In this document: piece after piece, positions 1 through 9,237 of the stretch
How positions within the stretch are numbered: position 1 is the stretch's first letter
How the letters are laid out: each line of letters starts with the position of its first letter
Assembly (NCBI RefSeq): GCF_000406945.1
Contig: NZ_KE136354.1
Coordinates: forward strand, 2,738,660-2,802,659
DNA: 64,000 bases
Direction of reading: 5' to 3'
Origin: Enterococcus dispar ATCC 51266
Lineage (GTDB): Bacteria > Bacillota > Bacilli > Lactobacillales > Enterococcaceae
Notes under the pieces: model-generated
Seen by the model: only the letters and a program-made list of their open reading frames with translations
The model's database searches: none
Told to the model about the DNA's origin: nothing
Position numbers and translations under genes: made by a program

Positions 1-366
1 TTACGTAATGACTTAGTCGATTACGGCGAAAGTTTATCTGTCGTAACATATTTTTTTAAAGATCAAGCAGAAAACGAGCTTAAAAATTATGAATTACGAA
101 ATATTTTGCAGCAGCAATATACCTTATTACAAGCTATTATTGGTGAGTTACAGTCAACAGAAGGGCAAGCAGAAGCAAAAGCAAAATTTGATTTGACACC
201 AGGGGCAATCCGGCGATTGACAGAAAGTTTAAAAGGTATCACAGAACTCAACCGGACTTTGCAAAAAGAACCTAATCTGGTAGTTGATTTAACTAAAGTG
301 CCAGTTACAAAAGAAAGTGCAGCACCAGAAAAAAATAGTTTTTTTAAACGACTTTTTAAAAAATGA
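1..366 (+). CDS. Hypothetical protein, 3' part (cut by window edge)
   Basis: An open frame enters from the left edge and stops with TGA at 364-366, giving about 121 codons of a longer gene. The visible part is hydrophilic and rich in Gln, Glu and Lys, probably helical, with a Pro/Ala-rich linker and a basic, Phe-containing tail ending FFKRLFKK. No membrane segment or catalytic motif is visible. The first in-frame ATG at 106 lies inside the reading frame and is probably not the start. The gene converges on fni and shares a terminator with it. I do not recognise the family. Confidence 0.6.
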   Translation, partial: LRNDLVDYGESLSVVTYFFKDQAENELKNYELRNILQQQYTLLQAIIGELQSTEGQAEAKAKFDLTPGAIRRLTESLKGITELNRTLQKEPNLVVDLTKVPVTKESAAPEKNSFFKRLFKK

Positions 367-371
367 TCAAT

Positions 372-417
372 AAAAAATAACGTCCTTTTCAAATTTTGAA
401 AAAAGACGTTATTTTTT
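372..417. terminator. Bidirectional terminator between the edge gene and fni
   Basis: A 13-base inverted repeat (372-384 with 405-417) forms a hairpin with A runs on the 5' side and T runs on the 3' side, so it can work in both directions for the two converging genes. Confidence 0.85.
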
Positions 418-442
418 GTTTCATCTAAGTGATAACTGAAGT

Positions 443-1510
443 TTAAAAACGAAGCGGTATTTCATTTTGTCCTCTACTTGCATACTTTCTTACATCAATG
501 CCGCGGGCTTGGCACCACTGCCAAACTTCATCAGTAAAAATAAGCGGAACTGTTTCTAAACTATGAGTATTTTTTTTACCTACCATGGTGTAAAGAAGCG
601 CCAAATCTTCTTGCCAATTTTGAATCATCTCAATCGTATCCTCAACGCCGTGGCTTAAAAGTTGATTTAAAATGGTGGCAGAAATACCTACTGTGTCAGC
701 GCCTAAAATTAATGATTTGAAAATATCAAAAGCATTGCGAATGCCACCTGAGGCGATTACTTCAAAGGAGCGCGTTACTTGGGCAGCTTCAAGTAACGAA
801 ATAACAGTCGATTGACCAAATTCACTTAAATACGCCATTTCACGTTTTGGTCGGCGTGCATTTTCAATTTGGGTAAAACTAGTACCGCCTTGACCAGAAA
901 CATCAATCGTTTGAACCCCAACACTGATTAATTGCAGCATCGCTTCTCTGGTCATGCCAAAGCCAACTTCTTTGACTATTACTGGTACTTGGAGTTTTGC
1001 GACAATTTCAGCGATGTTGTCTAACCAATCCGAAAAAGTTCGATCTCCTTCAGGCATGACCAATTCTTGCGGTGCATTTAGATGGATTTGTAAGGCGTTA
1101 GCACCAAATAGTTCCACGGCACGTTGCGCATTTTCCAAGGCGTTATGCGCACCAATATTGGCAAGAAAAAAGCCAGCTGGATTAATCTGGCGCACTATTT
1201 TAAAACTATCACTGACACTTTCGTCTTTTAAAGCAGCCGTGACAGAGCCTGTTGCCATCATTAACTGACATTCTTTAGCAATAAGGGCCAAATCGTGATT
1301 AATCTGTAATGACTTTTTGGAACCACCAGTCATGGCATTAATGAAAAAAGGAAAGTTTTCTTCGTGATTTAAAATCTCTGTTTTTAAACTGACATCTTTT
1401 ACATCAATTTGTGGTAACGGGGTATGAATTAAACGGACTGCGTCAAAATCATTTGTTTTTTCTTTATGAAAAGCTTTTGCTAAGCTTACGTGTTCATCTT
1501 TACGATTCAT
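443..1510 (-). CDS. fni: Type 2 isopentenyl-diphosphate delta-isomerase (FMN-dependent)
   Basis: The 355-residue product should interconvert IPP and DMAPP, the last step of the mevalonate route. Family type 2 enzymes use FMN, NADPH and Mg2+. The N-terminal NRKDEH, AMTGG (residues 59-63), a conserved VKEVGFG strand and a C-terminal ASGGIRN phosphate-binding loop fit this TIM-barrel family. I chose ATG at 1510 because AAAGGA lies just upstream; an in-frame TTG at 1528 would add six residues but lacks spacing for a binding site. The start overlaps the end of mvaK2 by 11 bases, which suggests translational coupling. It is the last gene of the cluster. Confidence 0.93.
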   Translation of the reverse strand: MNRKDEHVSLAKAFHKEKTNDFDAVRLIHTPLPQIDVKDVSLKTEILNHEENFPFFINAMTGGSKKSLQINHDLALIAKECQLMMATGSVTAALKDESVSDSFKIVRQINPAGFFLANIGAHNALENAQRAVELFGANALQIHLNAPQELVMPEGDRTFSDWLDNIAEIVAKLQVPVIVKEVGFGMTREAMLQLISVGVQTIDVSGQGGTSFTQIENARRPKREMAYLSEFGQSTVISLLEAAQVTRSFEVIASGGIRNAFDIFKSLILGADTVGISATILNQLLSHGVEDTIEMIQNWQEDLALLYTMVGKKNTHSLETVPLIFTDEVWQWCQARGIDVRKYASRGQNEIPLRF

Positions 1511-2612
1511 GCTGCGTCCTTTCTTCAACCTTTTTTGGATAATGATAAACGTGTAAGGGCAGCGGTGTGATACCAGCTTTTTCCCAAACGCTCATCAAAG
1601 GCAATATACCACTTTTTTGATCGGTAATCACGATACCGCAATCACCGCCACCAGCGCCAGAGGATTTGGCAGCACCACCGTAATTTTCAGCTAAATCGCA
1701 GAGCATTTTTAATGGGGGTGTTTCAATCGTGACATTGGTGATTTGGGTTAATTCGTTTAAAAGCCGCCGGTTCTTCTTGATCATTTTTTTTATCAAGCTG
1801 ATATTTTGGGTGTGAAAACCAGTAATCATTTGCTCTACACAGTCTTTACTGGCGGCTAAAAATTCTTCATAAGAAGTAGAGGTTTTCTTATCTGCTCTGG
1901 ATTCATTTACTTGATCCACCAGATCAGAAGTAGACGCAGGAGATCCTGTCCAACCGATCAACAAACGCAGATGAGAAACTTCTGGCAGCGGTGTAATAGC
2001 AAGCTTAGGCCATTTTTTTGCTAATAAAGTCGTGATACTTTCGGTTTGGCGATGTTTTTGCAACCAATTTTGTTCAAAGGTAGAAAAAGCAATCCAGCCA
2101 CCGTAAGAGCTTGCGGCAATATCTCCGCAAGAGCCATTGCCTTGCACTTCTAGGTGAGATAAGGCTGCTAGTTTAAAAGTCATCATGGGAGTTAGCGAAA
2201 GTTCATAAAATGCACTTAATGCTTTTACTGTTGCGACTGTTACCGCTCCGCTGGAACCCAGACCGTATTTACGACCATTAGAGTTATCCAATTCACTTGT
2301 GACCTTTAAATCAAAGAAAGCCAATTGTTTGCCTTGTTCTTGGGCATATTTTTCGGTGATTTTAATTGCTGCCAAAATATAATGAAATGGATTTTCCCGA
2401 ATATCTAAAACCAGTTCGCCACCGCGGCGCGTCCATTTTACTGGCAATTCACTGTATTGCGCCGATTGGATGCTACCACTTTTTGTGGCTTTTGTGATGG
2501 TAACTGTGATAAATTGATCGACGGCGATAATAATTGCAGGGTGACCTGCTTCAACCACGGCATATTCTCCTGCAATATAAAGTTTTCCTGGAGCCGAAGC
2601 TTCCACTAACAT
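1500..2612 (-). CDS. mvaK2: Phosphomevalonate kinase
   Basis: This 370-residue GHMP-family kinase should phosphorylate 5-phosphomevalonate to the diphosphate with ATP. The start ASAPGKLYIAGEYAVV (residues 5-20) and the glycine-rich KYGLGSSGAVTVA (115-127) are the substrate and ATP motifs of the Gram-positive type. A third GHMP motif, KSSGAGGGDCG, is near the C-terminus. A G-rich binding site (GGGGGA) precedes the ATG at 2612. The gene follows mvaD by 29 bases and overlaps fni. Length matches enterococcal and staphylococcal enzymes. Confidence 0.94.
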   Translation of the reverse strand: MLVEASAPGKLYIAGEYAVVEAGHPAIIIAVDQFITVTITKATKSGSIQSAQYSELPVKWTRRGGELVLDIRENPFHYILAAIKITEKYAQEQGKQLAFFDLKVTSELDNSNGRKYGLGSSGAVTVATVKALSAFYELSLTPMMTFKLAALSHLEVQGNGSCGDIAASSYGGWIAFSTFEQNWLQKHRQTESITTLLAKKWPKLAITPLPEVSHLRLLIGWTGSPASTSDLVDQVNESRADKKTSTSYEEFLAASKDCVEQMITGFHTQNISLIKKMIKKNRRLLNELTQITNVTIETPPLKMLCDLAENYGGAAKSSGAGGGDCGIVITDQKSGILPLMSVWEKAGITPLPLHVYHYPKKVEERTQHES

Positions 2613-2641
2613 TTCTTTTTCCCCCTGTAATGTGTCTCCAT

Positions 2642-3616
2642 TTATAAATACGTAATTCCTGGACCGCTAAAAGCGGTGACAAGCTGATCTGTTGCAAAAT
2701 AATCACGTAATTTAGCTTTGATCTTTTCAGCATCTTTTTTCAGGCATAATACTTTAACATTTGGTCCAGCATCCATGGTGAAATAACAAGGGATTCCTGC
2801 TGCCCGCATTTTTCTGACCGCCTGCATTGCTTTTAAACTGTCAGGTGACCAATAAGTAAATGGGGGCACGGCTGCTAATGTCGTGCCGTGCATTTTTAAA
2901 GCATTGTTTTCAGCGATGCTACCTAACTTATTAAAGTCTTGCGCGTGGATGGCAATTTTAGCGCTGGCTAAATCTTGCGGTGTCGTTTGCAACCAACCTT
3001 CATAAAAGGCTGAAGTTTCGACTGTTCGTCGCATACCATCACGGCTGGAAACATCTTTTTCTTGATCGTTAATCAAAATAAAGAGCATTGCCAGTTCATT
3101 TTCCCAGCCATTGCTTGGCACCACTTCAGCAAAAGAAGTTTCATCACTGTTACCTTTTTGCCATTCCACAAAACCAGGGAAAATACTGCGACAAGCAGAA
3201 CCTGAACCACGGCGCGCTAAGCGTGATAAATCCCGATCAGACAAATCTAATTGCAGCGCTTGGTTGCAAGCGGCAGCTAGGGCGGCTAAGCCGCTTGAAG
3301 ATGAAGCTAAACCAGCGGCATAAGGAACATGATTATAACTTTTTACTTCAGCGAAAAGCGGACAAGTTGCCATTTTGCGCACTAAGTCTAAAAAGCGGCT
3401 GACTTTTTCTGTGCTTTTTTCATCTTGTAAACTATCATCTAAATAAAAGGTATCTGCTGTTAAATCTTCTGAAAATATTACCGTCGTCTCGGTATAAAAA
3501 GCATCTAAAGTTAATGAGAGACTGTTGTTCATGGGAATAATTAATTCTTCATTGGCTTTGCCCCAGTATTTGATTAAGGCGATATTGGTGTGTGCCCGGG
3601 CACTTCCTTTAAGCAT
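2642..3616 (-). CDS. mvaD: Diphosphomevalonate decarboxylase
   Basis: The 324-residue protein should convert mevalonate diphosphate to isopentenyl diphosphate with ATP and loss of CO2. It carries the N-terminal NIALIKYWGK motif (11-20), which contains the Lys and Trp of this family, and the GHMP motif PYAAGLASSSSG (98-109). A C-terminal MDAGPNVK segment is also typical. Its start overlaps the end of mvaK1 by 8 bases, so the two are probably translationally coupled. The pathway order in the transcript is mvaK1, mvaD, mvaK2, fni. Confidence 0.94.
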   Translation of the reverse strand: MLKGSARAHTNIALIKYWGKANEELIIPMNNSLSLTLDAFYTETTVIFSEDLTADTFYLDDSLQDEKSTEKVSRFLDLVRKMATCPLFAEVKSYNHVPYAAGLASSSSGLAALAAACNQALQLDLSDRDLSRLARRGSGSACRSIFPGFVEWQKGNSDETSFAEVVPSNGWENELAMLFILINDQEKDVSSRDGMRRTVETSAFYEGWLQTTPQDLASAKIAIHAQDFNKLGSIAENNALKMHGTTLAAVPPFTYWSPDSLKAMQAVRKMRAAGIPCYFTMDAGPNVKVLCLKKDAEKIKAKLRDYFATDQLVTAFSGPGITYL

Positions 3617-4544
3617 ATTGATAAACTCCTAATTCTTGAATCCAAGTTGCTTTGGCACCTTGGTTAGTTAAAGCGGTCGTAATTTTTTTGGCGGTACTGT
3701 AATCTGAAGCTAGGGCGATCATGCAGCCACCCTTACCACCACCAGTTAGTTTAGCGCCTAGTGCGCCATTTTGATTGGCCACCATAATTAAATTATCCAA
3801 TGTTTGATCGCTTACTTGTAGGGCGGCTAAGTTTTTTTGGGCAGCATTCATTAGTTCCCCCAGATAAGCGGCTTGATTATTTAAAATAGCCTTTTTAGCT
3901 TTTAAAGTTAAGTCTCCTAGCTCATTAATTAAATGACCAGTAGTCTTATTATCTTGTTCAAAACGTTGCGCTACTGCTTTAACAGTTTGGCGGGTTTTGC
4001 CTTTAACACCGGTATCTGCCACAATTAAAAAACCACTGATATTGATAGGAAAAGTCTCAAAAGCGGCGCTTTTTTGAAATAAAATCGGTTCATCACCGGC
4101 TGTGGCTGCAGCATCAATGCCACTTGGATTCCCATGGGAAATTTTCTCAGCATAATTTACATAGGTTAATAAAAGCTCATGGCTTAGGGGTAAATTTTGC
4201 CAATCAAAAAATGCCCGGGTAATGGCTACCGCAACAGCAGCGCTTGATCCCATTCCTCTTTCAGCGGGAATGGTACTAGAAATTGTAATTTGTACTGGTG
4301 GCGTAGAAAAGTCATGACGCAATTGGTGAATGAGTGTTTTAATATTTTCCAGACTTTTTGGTGCCTTCGCTAAGGGACCGACAAAATAACCCGAACGTAA
4401 TACATCGTAAATGTGGTCGGTTATTTCAGCTGTGACATGGGTCGGTTGGAAAGGAAAAGCGATGGCGGGTTTTCCATAGACAACAGAATGTTCCCCCATC
4501 AAAATAATTTTTCCATTGGCATTACCTTCACCACTGGATTTCAT
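3609..4544 (-). CDS. mvaK1: Mevalonate kinase
   Basis: The 311-residue GHMP kinase should phosphorylate mevalonate to 5-phosphomevalonate. Motifs are GKIILMGEHSVV (residues 11-22), PAERGMGSSAA (93-103) and KLTGGGKGGC near residue 265. It is the first gene of the minus-strand mevalonate cluster. A GAGG binding site lies before the ATG at 4544. HMG-CoA synthase and reductase, which feed the pathway, are not in this window. Confidence 0.94.
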   Translation of the reverse strand: MKSSGEGNANGKIILMGEHSVVYGKPAIAFPFQPTHVTAEITDHIYDVLRSGYFVGPLAKAPKSLENIKTLIHQLRHDFSTPPVQITISSTIPAERGMGSSAAVAVAITRAFFDWQNLPLSHELLLTYVNYAEKISHGNPSGIDAAATAGDEPILFQKSAAFETFPINISGFLIVADTGVKGKTRQTVKAVAQRFEQDNKTTGHLINELGDLTLKAKKAILNNQAAYLGELMNAAQKNLAALQVSDQTLDNLIMVANQNGALGAKLTGGGKGGCMIALASDYSTAKKITTALTNQGAKATWIQELGVYQYA

Positions 4545-4928
4545 GCAAATGCCTCATTTCTTTTTATATTTAAATAAAACAAAATATGTACTGCTTGTCC
4601 ATTCTACTAAAAATTAAGCGAATCGTTAAGGGTTTATGAAAAATTTCAACGCTTTTCAATTTTTTCTTAAGAGATTTTTTTAACTTCTTTTTTTAAATTC
4701 ATTGCATTTATAAAGGTAAACTATAGAAAGCTATTTTTTTGTCAGTCAAATAATTTTTTTCACTTAGGTGGCTTGTTCTAATTTTTAAGCCATATTGGTA
4801 GCGGATTTTATCAAAATAGTACCTGTTTTTGTGAGTACTTTCTTATTTGACGCAACAAGATGTTGTGGGGTATAGTGTGTCAGGTAGAGAAAAAACACAA
4901 TATTTAGTGATAGGTGAGTTGGAGGTCC
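4545..4928. promoter_or_regulatory. Divergent intergenic region, mvaK1 / deoxynucleoside kinase
   Basis: About 384 very AT-rich bases separate two divergent genes. For the kinase, TTGACG at 4847-4852 and TATAGT at 4871-4876 (18-base spacer) make a good sigma-A-type promoter. No convincing open frame, hairpin or operator was seen in the rest; the mvaK1 promoter must lie at the left but no clear -35/-10 pair stands out. Confidence 0.6.
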
Positions 4929-5588
4929 ATGAGTGTGATTGTATTAGCAGGTACCATTGGCGCAGGTAAATCAAGTTTAACAGAAATGATTGCCAATCAT
5001 TTAAACAGCGAAGCATTTTATGAATCAGTTGATGATAATGAAGTATTGCCCTTATTTTATCAAGATCCCAATAAATATGCTTTTTTATTACAAATTTACT
5101 TTTTGAATAAACGATTTGATAGTATAAAAAAAGCATTGCAACACGAAGACAATGTTTTGGATCGTTCGATCTATGAAGATTCTTTATTATTTCATTTAAA
5201 TGCTGATTTGGGTCGGGCAACTGCCACAGAAGTACAAGTGTACGATGAATTGTTGGCCAATATGATGCAAGAATTGCCATTTGCCGCTCAAAAAAAGCAT
5301 CCTGATTTATTGGTTCACATCAAAGTGTCCTTTGAAACGATGTTAGCGCGAATTAAAAAACGTGGTCGCGAGTTTGAACAATTGGAATATGATCCAAGTC
5401 TTTACGATTATTATCAAGAATTAAATCGTCGTTATGATGCGTGGTTTGAAAACTATCACGAGAGTCCAAAATTACAAATTGATGGCGATCTGTTGAATTT
5501 CGTGGAAGATGAAGTAGCGGCAAAAGAAGTTATCCAACTGATTGATGACAAGTTGGCAGAAATTCGCCAATTAGAATTTATCGGCTAA
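4929..5588 (+). CDS. Deoxynucleoside kinase (dGK/dAK family)
   Basis: The 219-residue protein should phosphorylate deoxynucleosides (deoxyadenosine or deoxyguanosine in related Bacilli) for dNTP salvage. It has an N-terminal P-loop GTIGAGKSS (residues 8-16), the DRSIYED motif (78-84) that supplies the catalytic and substrate-binding residues, and a basic RIKKRGREFE lid region. GTTGGAGG at 4918-4925 supports the ATG at 4929 over an upstream in-frame start. A strong hairpin terminator follows, so it is probably monocistronic. Substrate preference cannot be read from sequence. Confidence 0.88.
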   Translation: MSVIVLAGTIGAGKSSLTEMIANHLNSEAFYESVDDNEVLPLFYQDPNKYAFLLQIYFLNKRFDSIKKALQHEDNVLDRSIYEDSLLFHLNADLGRATATEVQVYDELLANMMQELPFAAQKKHPDLLVHIKVSFETMLARIKKRGREFEQLEYDPSLYDYYQELNRRYDAWFENYHESPKLQIDGDLLNFVEDEVAAKEVIQLIDDKLAEIRQLEFIG

Positions 5589-5593
5589 AAAGT

Positions 5594-5639
5594 AAAACGC
5601 TGGAATCCAGGCTTATGAATAGGGATTCCAGCGTTTTTT
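5594..5639 (+). terminator. Terminator after the deoxynucleoside kinase
   Basis: AACGCTGGAATC pairs with GATTCCAGCGTT around a short loop and is followed by a T run at 5634-5639. Confidence 0.9.
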
Positions 5640-5676
5640 GTTATAATTGAAGATAGAAAATCAAATGAGGTGGAAT

Positions 5677-6582
5677 ATGGAACATAAAAGAGAATTTAAT
5701 CAAGGCGCCTCTTATTGGGTCCAAGTCGATAATCACAGTGTCACCACTTTAAGTGAATTACAAGAAAAGTACCAGTTAAGTGATGAAATGCTGACATATT
5801 CTTTAGATAAAAACGAACGCGCGCGGGTAGAATATGATCCCGAAGAACATGCTTTTTTACTGGTTTATAACGTGCCTCATCGCCATAAAACAGATAATCA
5901 TTATGAAACAAGTCCGATGACTTTTATTATTAAAGAACATCATCTTTTTTCTTTTACGACAGAGCATACCAGCTATGTAGCAGATATGATGGAGAATTTA
6001 CTCCACAAAAATAGTAAACAAAGTGAATACAGCTTATTGTTCCACACGCTATTTTTAATCTCAGATTCTTTTTTTCCTTTGATTGAAGAAGTGAACAGTG
6101 AGCGGATGCGTTTAAATCAAAAACTGCGGGAAAAGACGACAAATAAAAATTTACTGGAACTTTCTGACCTTGAAATTGGTTTGGTCTATTTAGTAACAGC
6201 GACCAAACAAAATGCGGTCTTATTGCAACAAATCCGCGCCTTGAATATTTTCCATCGCCTGCAAGATAATGAAAAAGAGCAATTGGAAGATGCTCTAATT
6301 GAAGCCAAGCAAGCAGTGGAGATGACGAATTTAGCTGCTCAAGTTATCGACCAACTTTCAGGTGCCTATAACAATCTTTTAAATAATAATTTGAATGATA
6401 CGATGAAATTTTTAACTATTTGGTCGTTATTGCTTACGGTACCGACGATTGTTACGGGCTTTTTTGGCATGAATGTTCCGCTGCCCTTCTCCCATTCTGT
6501 TTTTGGTTGGGGGATTGCAATGTTGATCAGCATTGGCTTATCTGTTTGGATGCTTTTGGCTATGTGGCGCCGGATTAAATAA
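5677..6582 (+). CDS. corA: CorA-family divalent cation transporter
   Basis: The 301-residue protein has the CorA layout: a long soluble N-terminal part (about 1-240) that is acidic and helical, then two C-terminal membrane helices with the signature GMN at 264-266 between them and a basic tail WRRIK. Family members import Mg2+ or export or import other divalent ions as pentamers. GAGGTGG at 5667-5673 supports the ATG at 5677; an upstream in-frame TTG is less likely. The loop after GMN reads VPLP, as in MIT-superfamily proteins of lactic acid bacteria. The ion specificity is not shown by the sequence. Confidence 0.9.
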   Translation: MEHKREFNQGASYWVQVDNHSVTTLSELQEKYQLSDEMLTYSLDKNERARVEYDPEEHAFLLVYNVPHRHKTDNHYETSPMTFIIKEHHLFSFTTEHTSYVADMMENLLHKNSKQSEYSLLFHTLFLISDSFFPLIEEVNSERMRLNQKLREKTTNKNLLELSDLEIGLVYLVTATKQNAVLLQQIRALNIFHRLQDNEKEQLEDALIEAKQAVEMTNLAAQVIDQLSGAYNNLLNNNLNDTMKFLTIWSLLLTVPTIVTGFFGMNVPLPFSHSVFGWGIAMLISIGLSVWMLLAMWRRIK

Positions 6583-6583
6583 G

Positions 6584-7210
6584 CTAATCTTTAATAACAA
6601 GCCCCAGACTAGCTGCAATAACTAAGGCTTGTTGGGAATTGACAATGAGCCCGCGCAAGTTTTCTTGCTCTAAAATGATGCGATAAAATTTGTTATTGCT
6701 AAAATCAAGCTTGTTTAAAGATGTATGGCCCCAATTACTACCTGTTAAATCATTGTTAATGAAGTTTATATGTTGCCATTTCAGATTGTAAAATTCACTA
6801 TCAGTCAGGCGACAATTGGCGAAAGTCACAACTTTCAAATTTCCTTGACTAAAAGAGACAAAGTCACAAAGACAGTCGTGAAATTGACAATCGCGTAAAT
6901 AACTTTCTGCAAAATTGGCTCCCGTGAGCTTACATTGTTCAAAAATTACTTGATGAAAGCTGGCTTTAAGCCATTCAATATTGGAAAAATCACAATTACG
7001 AAAAATCACGTTGCTAGCCTCGAAATTGTCCAGGCGGGTTTTATGCAAGGTGATTTTTTCTAATTCACTTTGACGAATGATGATGTTTTTACCAGTTAAA
7101 TAGCTGTGATCGCTATTAGTAAAACGATTTGCTTCAAAGTGGGCTTCATCTTCAATAAAAAAATCATTTTTAATTAAAACTGGTAATTGAGGTGGGGCAG
7201 GCTGCTTCAT
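6584..7210 (-). CDS. Pentapeptide-repeat protein
   Basis: The 208-residue protein consists largely of A(D/N)LXX-like five-residue repeats from about residue 45 to 180, for example ASNVIFRNCDFSNIEW and GANFAESYLRDCQF. Such repeats fold into a right-handed quadrilateral beta helix. Some family members mimic DNA and protect gyrase (Qnr type), but no feature here proves that role. The start at 7210 has AAAGGAG upstream; a longer frame to 7270 would begin before this site. The gene converges on corA with only one base between the stop codons and no separate terminator visible. Confidence 0.85.
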   Translation of the reverse strand: MKQPAPPQLPVLIKNDFFIEDEAHFEANRFTNSDHSYLTGKNIIIRQSELEKITLHKTRLDNFEASNVIFRNCDFSNIEWLKASFHQVIFEQCKLTGANFAESYLRDCQFHDCLCDFVSFSQGNLKVVTFANCRLTDSEFYNLKWQHINFINNDLTGSNWGHTSLNKLDFSNNKFYRIILEQENLRGLIVNSQQALVIAASLGLVIKD

Positions 7211-7593
7211 TGGCGCGTCTCCTTTGTGGTTTGTTAGTTGCATTTTAGCTAAAAAAAATACTAAAAACAAATTAAGCTAAAATAGATATGTCATTTCACT
7301 TAAAAATATTTATTATTTTAGAATAATTATTGTGAAAAATATTTTATCTCATAAATTTCTAATGTTGAAAACGTATTATCGCAAGCTTTAGAATGAAAAC
7401 TCCTGTTATAAATAAGGCAATAGAGATTCACAAGCAGAATGATCGCCTTTAGCTTCTTTTTTTTCTAGAATGTAAACGGAAACAGAAAATAGATTGTTTC
7501 ACACTTATTTTTTCAGAATTGCTTTTTTCTCTTTTTTTGAAAAAGTTTGTGAAAAAAGTAGTATGAATGAGTTTATTATTGGAGGAATAAAAA
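7211..7593. promoter_or_regulatory. Divergent intergenic region with a cre site before nox
   Basis: Roughly 380 AT-rich bases lie between the pentapeptide-repeat gene and nox. ATGTAAACGGAAACA at 7470-7484 matches the CcpA cre consensus at every fixed position. TTGTGAA words at 7330 and 7550 resemble Rex half sites but lack good partners. GGAGGA near 7580 is the nox ribosome binding site. No gene is seen. Confidence 0.6.
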
Positions 7594-8928
7594 ATGACAA
7601 AAACGATTATTGTCGGAACTAACCATGCCGGAATTGCTGCTGCAAATACATTATTAGATAATTACCCAGATCAAGAAGTCGTGATGATCGACCGCAATAC
7701 GAACTTAAGTTACTTGGGTTGCGGCACTGCCTTGTGGGTAGGCCGTCAAATAGATGGTTATCAAGACCTTTTTTATACAAATAAAGAAGCATTTGAAGAA
7801 AAAGGCGCCAAAATTTATATGGAAACTTCTGTAACCAGGGTTGATTTTAACAAAAAAATCGTTCATTGCGAAAAAAAAGACGGTTCTACGTTTGAAGAAA
7901 ATTATGACAAAATTATTTTAGCCACAGGTTCTCGCCCAATTTCACCTAAAGTACCCGGTCACGATTTAGACGGAATTCACTTCTTGAAATTATTCCAAGA
8001 AGGACAAGATGTTGATCGCGAAATGGCACGAGACAGTGTAAAAACAGTGGCTGTCATTGGTGCTGGTTATATCGGTGTAGAAATTGCAGAAGCAGCAAAA
8101 CGCCGAGGTAAAAATGTCTTATTATTTGATGCTGCTGATCGTTCATTGCCTTCATATTATGATAAATGGTTTACAGATGATATGGATAAAAATTTGGCAG
8201 ATCACGGGATTGAATTACATTTTGGAGAATTGATCAAAGAATATAAAGGTGATAGCCGCGTAGATGCCGTTGTTTCTGAAAAAGGGCAATACCCAGTGGA
8301 CATGGTTATTAATGCGATTGGTTTTGGGCCAAATGCACAATTAGGAAAAGATCATTTAGAATTATTTGCTAATGGGGCTTATTTAGTTGATCGTCACCAA
8401 CAAACAAGTGATCCAGATGTTTATGCAGTCGGAGATTGTGCGACCATTTACTCTAATGCACTTGATGCTACGACTTATATTGCACTTGCCTCTAATGCTG
8501 TTCGTACAGGAATTGTGGCGGGTCATAATATTGGTGGCACACCGGTTGAATCTGCTGGCGTTCAAGGCTCAAATGGCATTTCAATTTTTGGCTTTAATAT
8601 GGTTTCAACAGGCTTGTCTGTGGCTGCAGCCCAAAAGAACAACATGGAAGTTAAATACACGGACTACGAAGACTTACAAAAACCTGGTTTTATTAAAGAA
8701 GAAAATGGTGATGTGAAAATTCGTATCGTTTACGAAGCGTCTTCACGTCGAATTGTCGGTGCACAAATGTCTTCCACCGAAGATATTTCCATGGCAATCC
8801 ATATGTTCTCACTGGCAATCAGCAAACACGTTACAATCGACGAATTAAAACTATTGGATATCTTCTTCTTGCCACACTTTAACCAACCTTACAACTACAT
8901 TACAATGGCTGCTTTAGCTGCTGAATAG
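7594..8928 (+). CDS. nox: NADH oxidase, water-forming
   Basis: The 444-residue flavoprotein belongs to the class III pyridine-nucleotide disulfide oxidoreductases and should reduce O2 to water with NADH, regenerating NAD+. The single redox cysteine C43 in LGCG, His11, a second dinucleotide fold at VIGAGYIGVE, the FAD motif VYAVGDCA and the C-terminal FFLPHFNQPYNYITMAA fit streptococcal-type Nox better than NADH peroxidase. It has its own promoter region with a cre site and a terminator, so it is a single-gene unit. Redox recycling of this kind would serve the phosphoketolase and glycerol routes elsewhere in the window. Confidence 0.93.
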   Translation: MTKTIIVGTNHAGIAAANTLLDNYPDQEVVMIDRNTNLSYLGCGTALWVGRQIDGYQDLFYTNKEAFEEKGAKIYMETSVTRVDFNKKIVHCEKKDGSTFEENYDKIILATGSRPISPKVPGHDLDGIHFLKLFQEGQDVDREMARDSVKTVAVIGAGYIGVEIAEAAKRRGKNVLLFDAADRSLPSYYDKWFTDDMDKNLADHGIELHFGELIKEYKGDSRVDAVVSEKGQYPVDMVINAIGFGPNAQLGKDHLELFANGAYLVDRHQQTSDPDVYAVGDCATIYSNALDATTYIALASNAVRTGIVAGHNIGGTPVESAGVQGSNGISIFGFNMVSTGLSVAAAQKNNMEVKYTDYEDLQKPGFIKEENGDVKIRIVYEASSRRIVGAQMSSTEDISMAIHMFSLAISKHVTIDELKLLDIFFLPHFNQPYNYITMAALAAE

Positions 8929-8950
8929 GTAGAAAAATAAAATAAGTGTA

Positions 8951-8993
8951 AAAACGTTAAGAGCAGTTTTATCGCTGTTCTTAGCGTTTTTTT
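8951..8993 (+). terminator. nox terminator
   Basis: AAAACGTTAAGAGCAG pairs with CTGTTCTTAGCGTTTT, with one mismatch, around a short loop and runs into T residues. Confidence 0.88.
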
Positions 8994-9237
8994 GTAATCT
9001 TAAAAAATTTTAGGCTGTTGGGGAAAAGTTTGTCATTATAGTGCTACTTGCATTTGGTAGTTATGAAAACTGACAGATTTCTTTTTATTAAATGCGAAAA
9101 TATTGGAGATAAAGAATATTTCAAGTGGTAGGATTAGTTTTCACTTGACGCCTCCTATAGGGATAACGGCATAATGAAATAGTAGACAATTTAATTTAAG
9201 TGGTAGGCTGATTATTAAAAACTTAGGGAGGATTAAA

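Noticed and set aside
4843-5280. A minus-strand open frame of 145 codons opposite the deoxynucleoside kinase.
   Set aside because: It lies antisense to a gene with clear motifs, has no good binding site and no recognisable protein pattern.
7330-7560. TTGTGAA words resembling Rex sites before nox.
   Set aside because: The required inverted TTCACAA half is missing at proper spacing, so I do not call a Rex operator.
9110-9210. Direct repeat AAGTGGTAGG, 75 bases apart, before the ClbS-like gene.
   Set aside because: Only two copies and no known binding protein; kept as a note in the gene entry rather than a finding.
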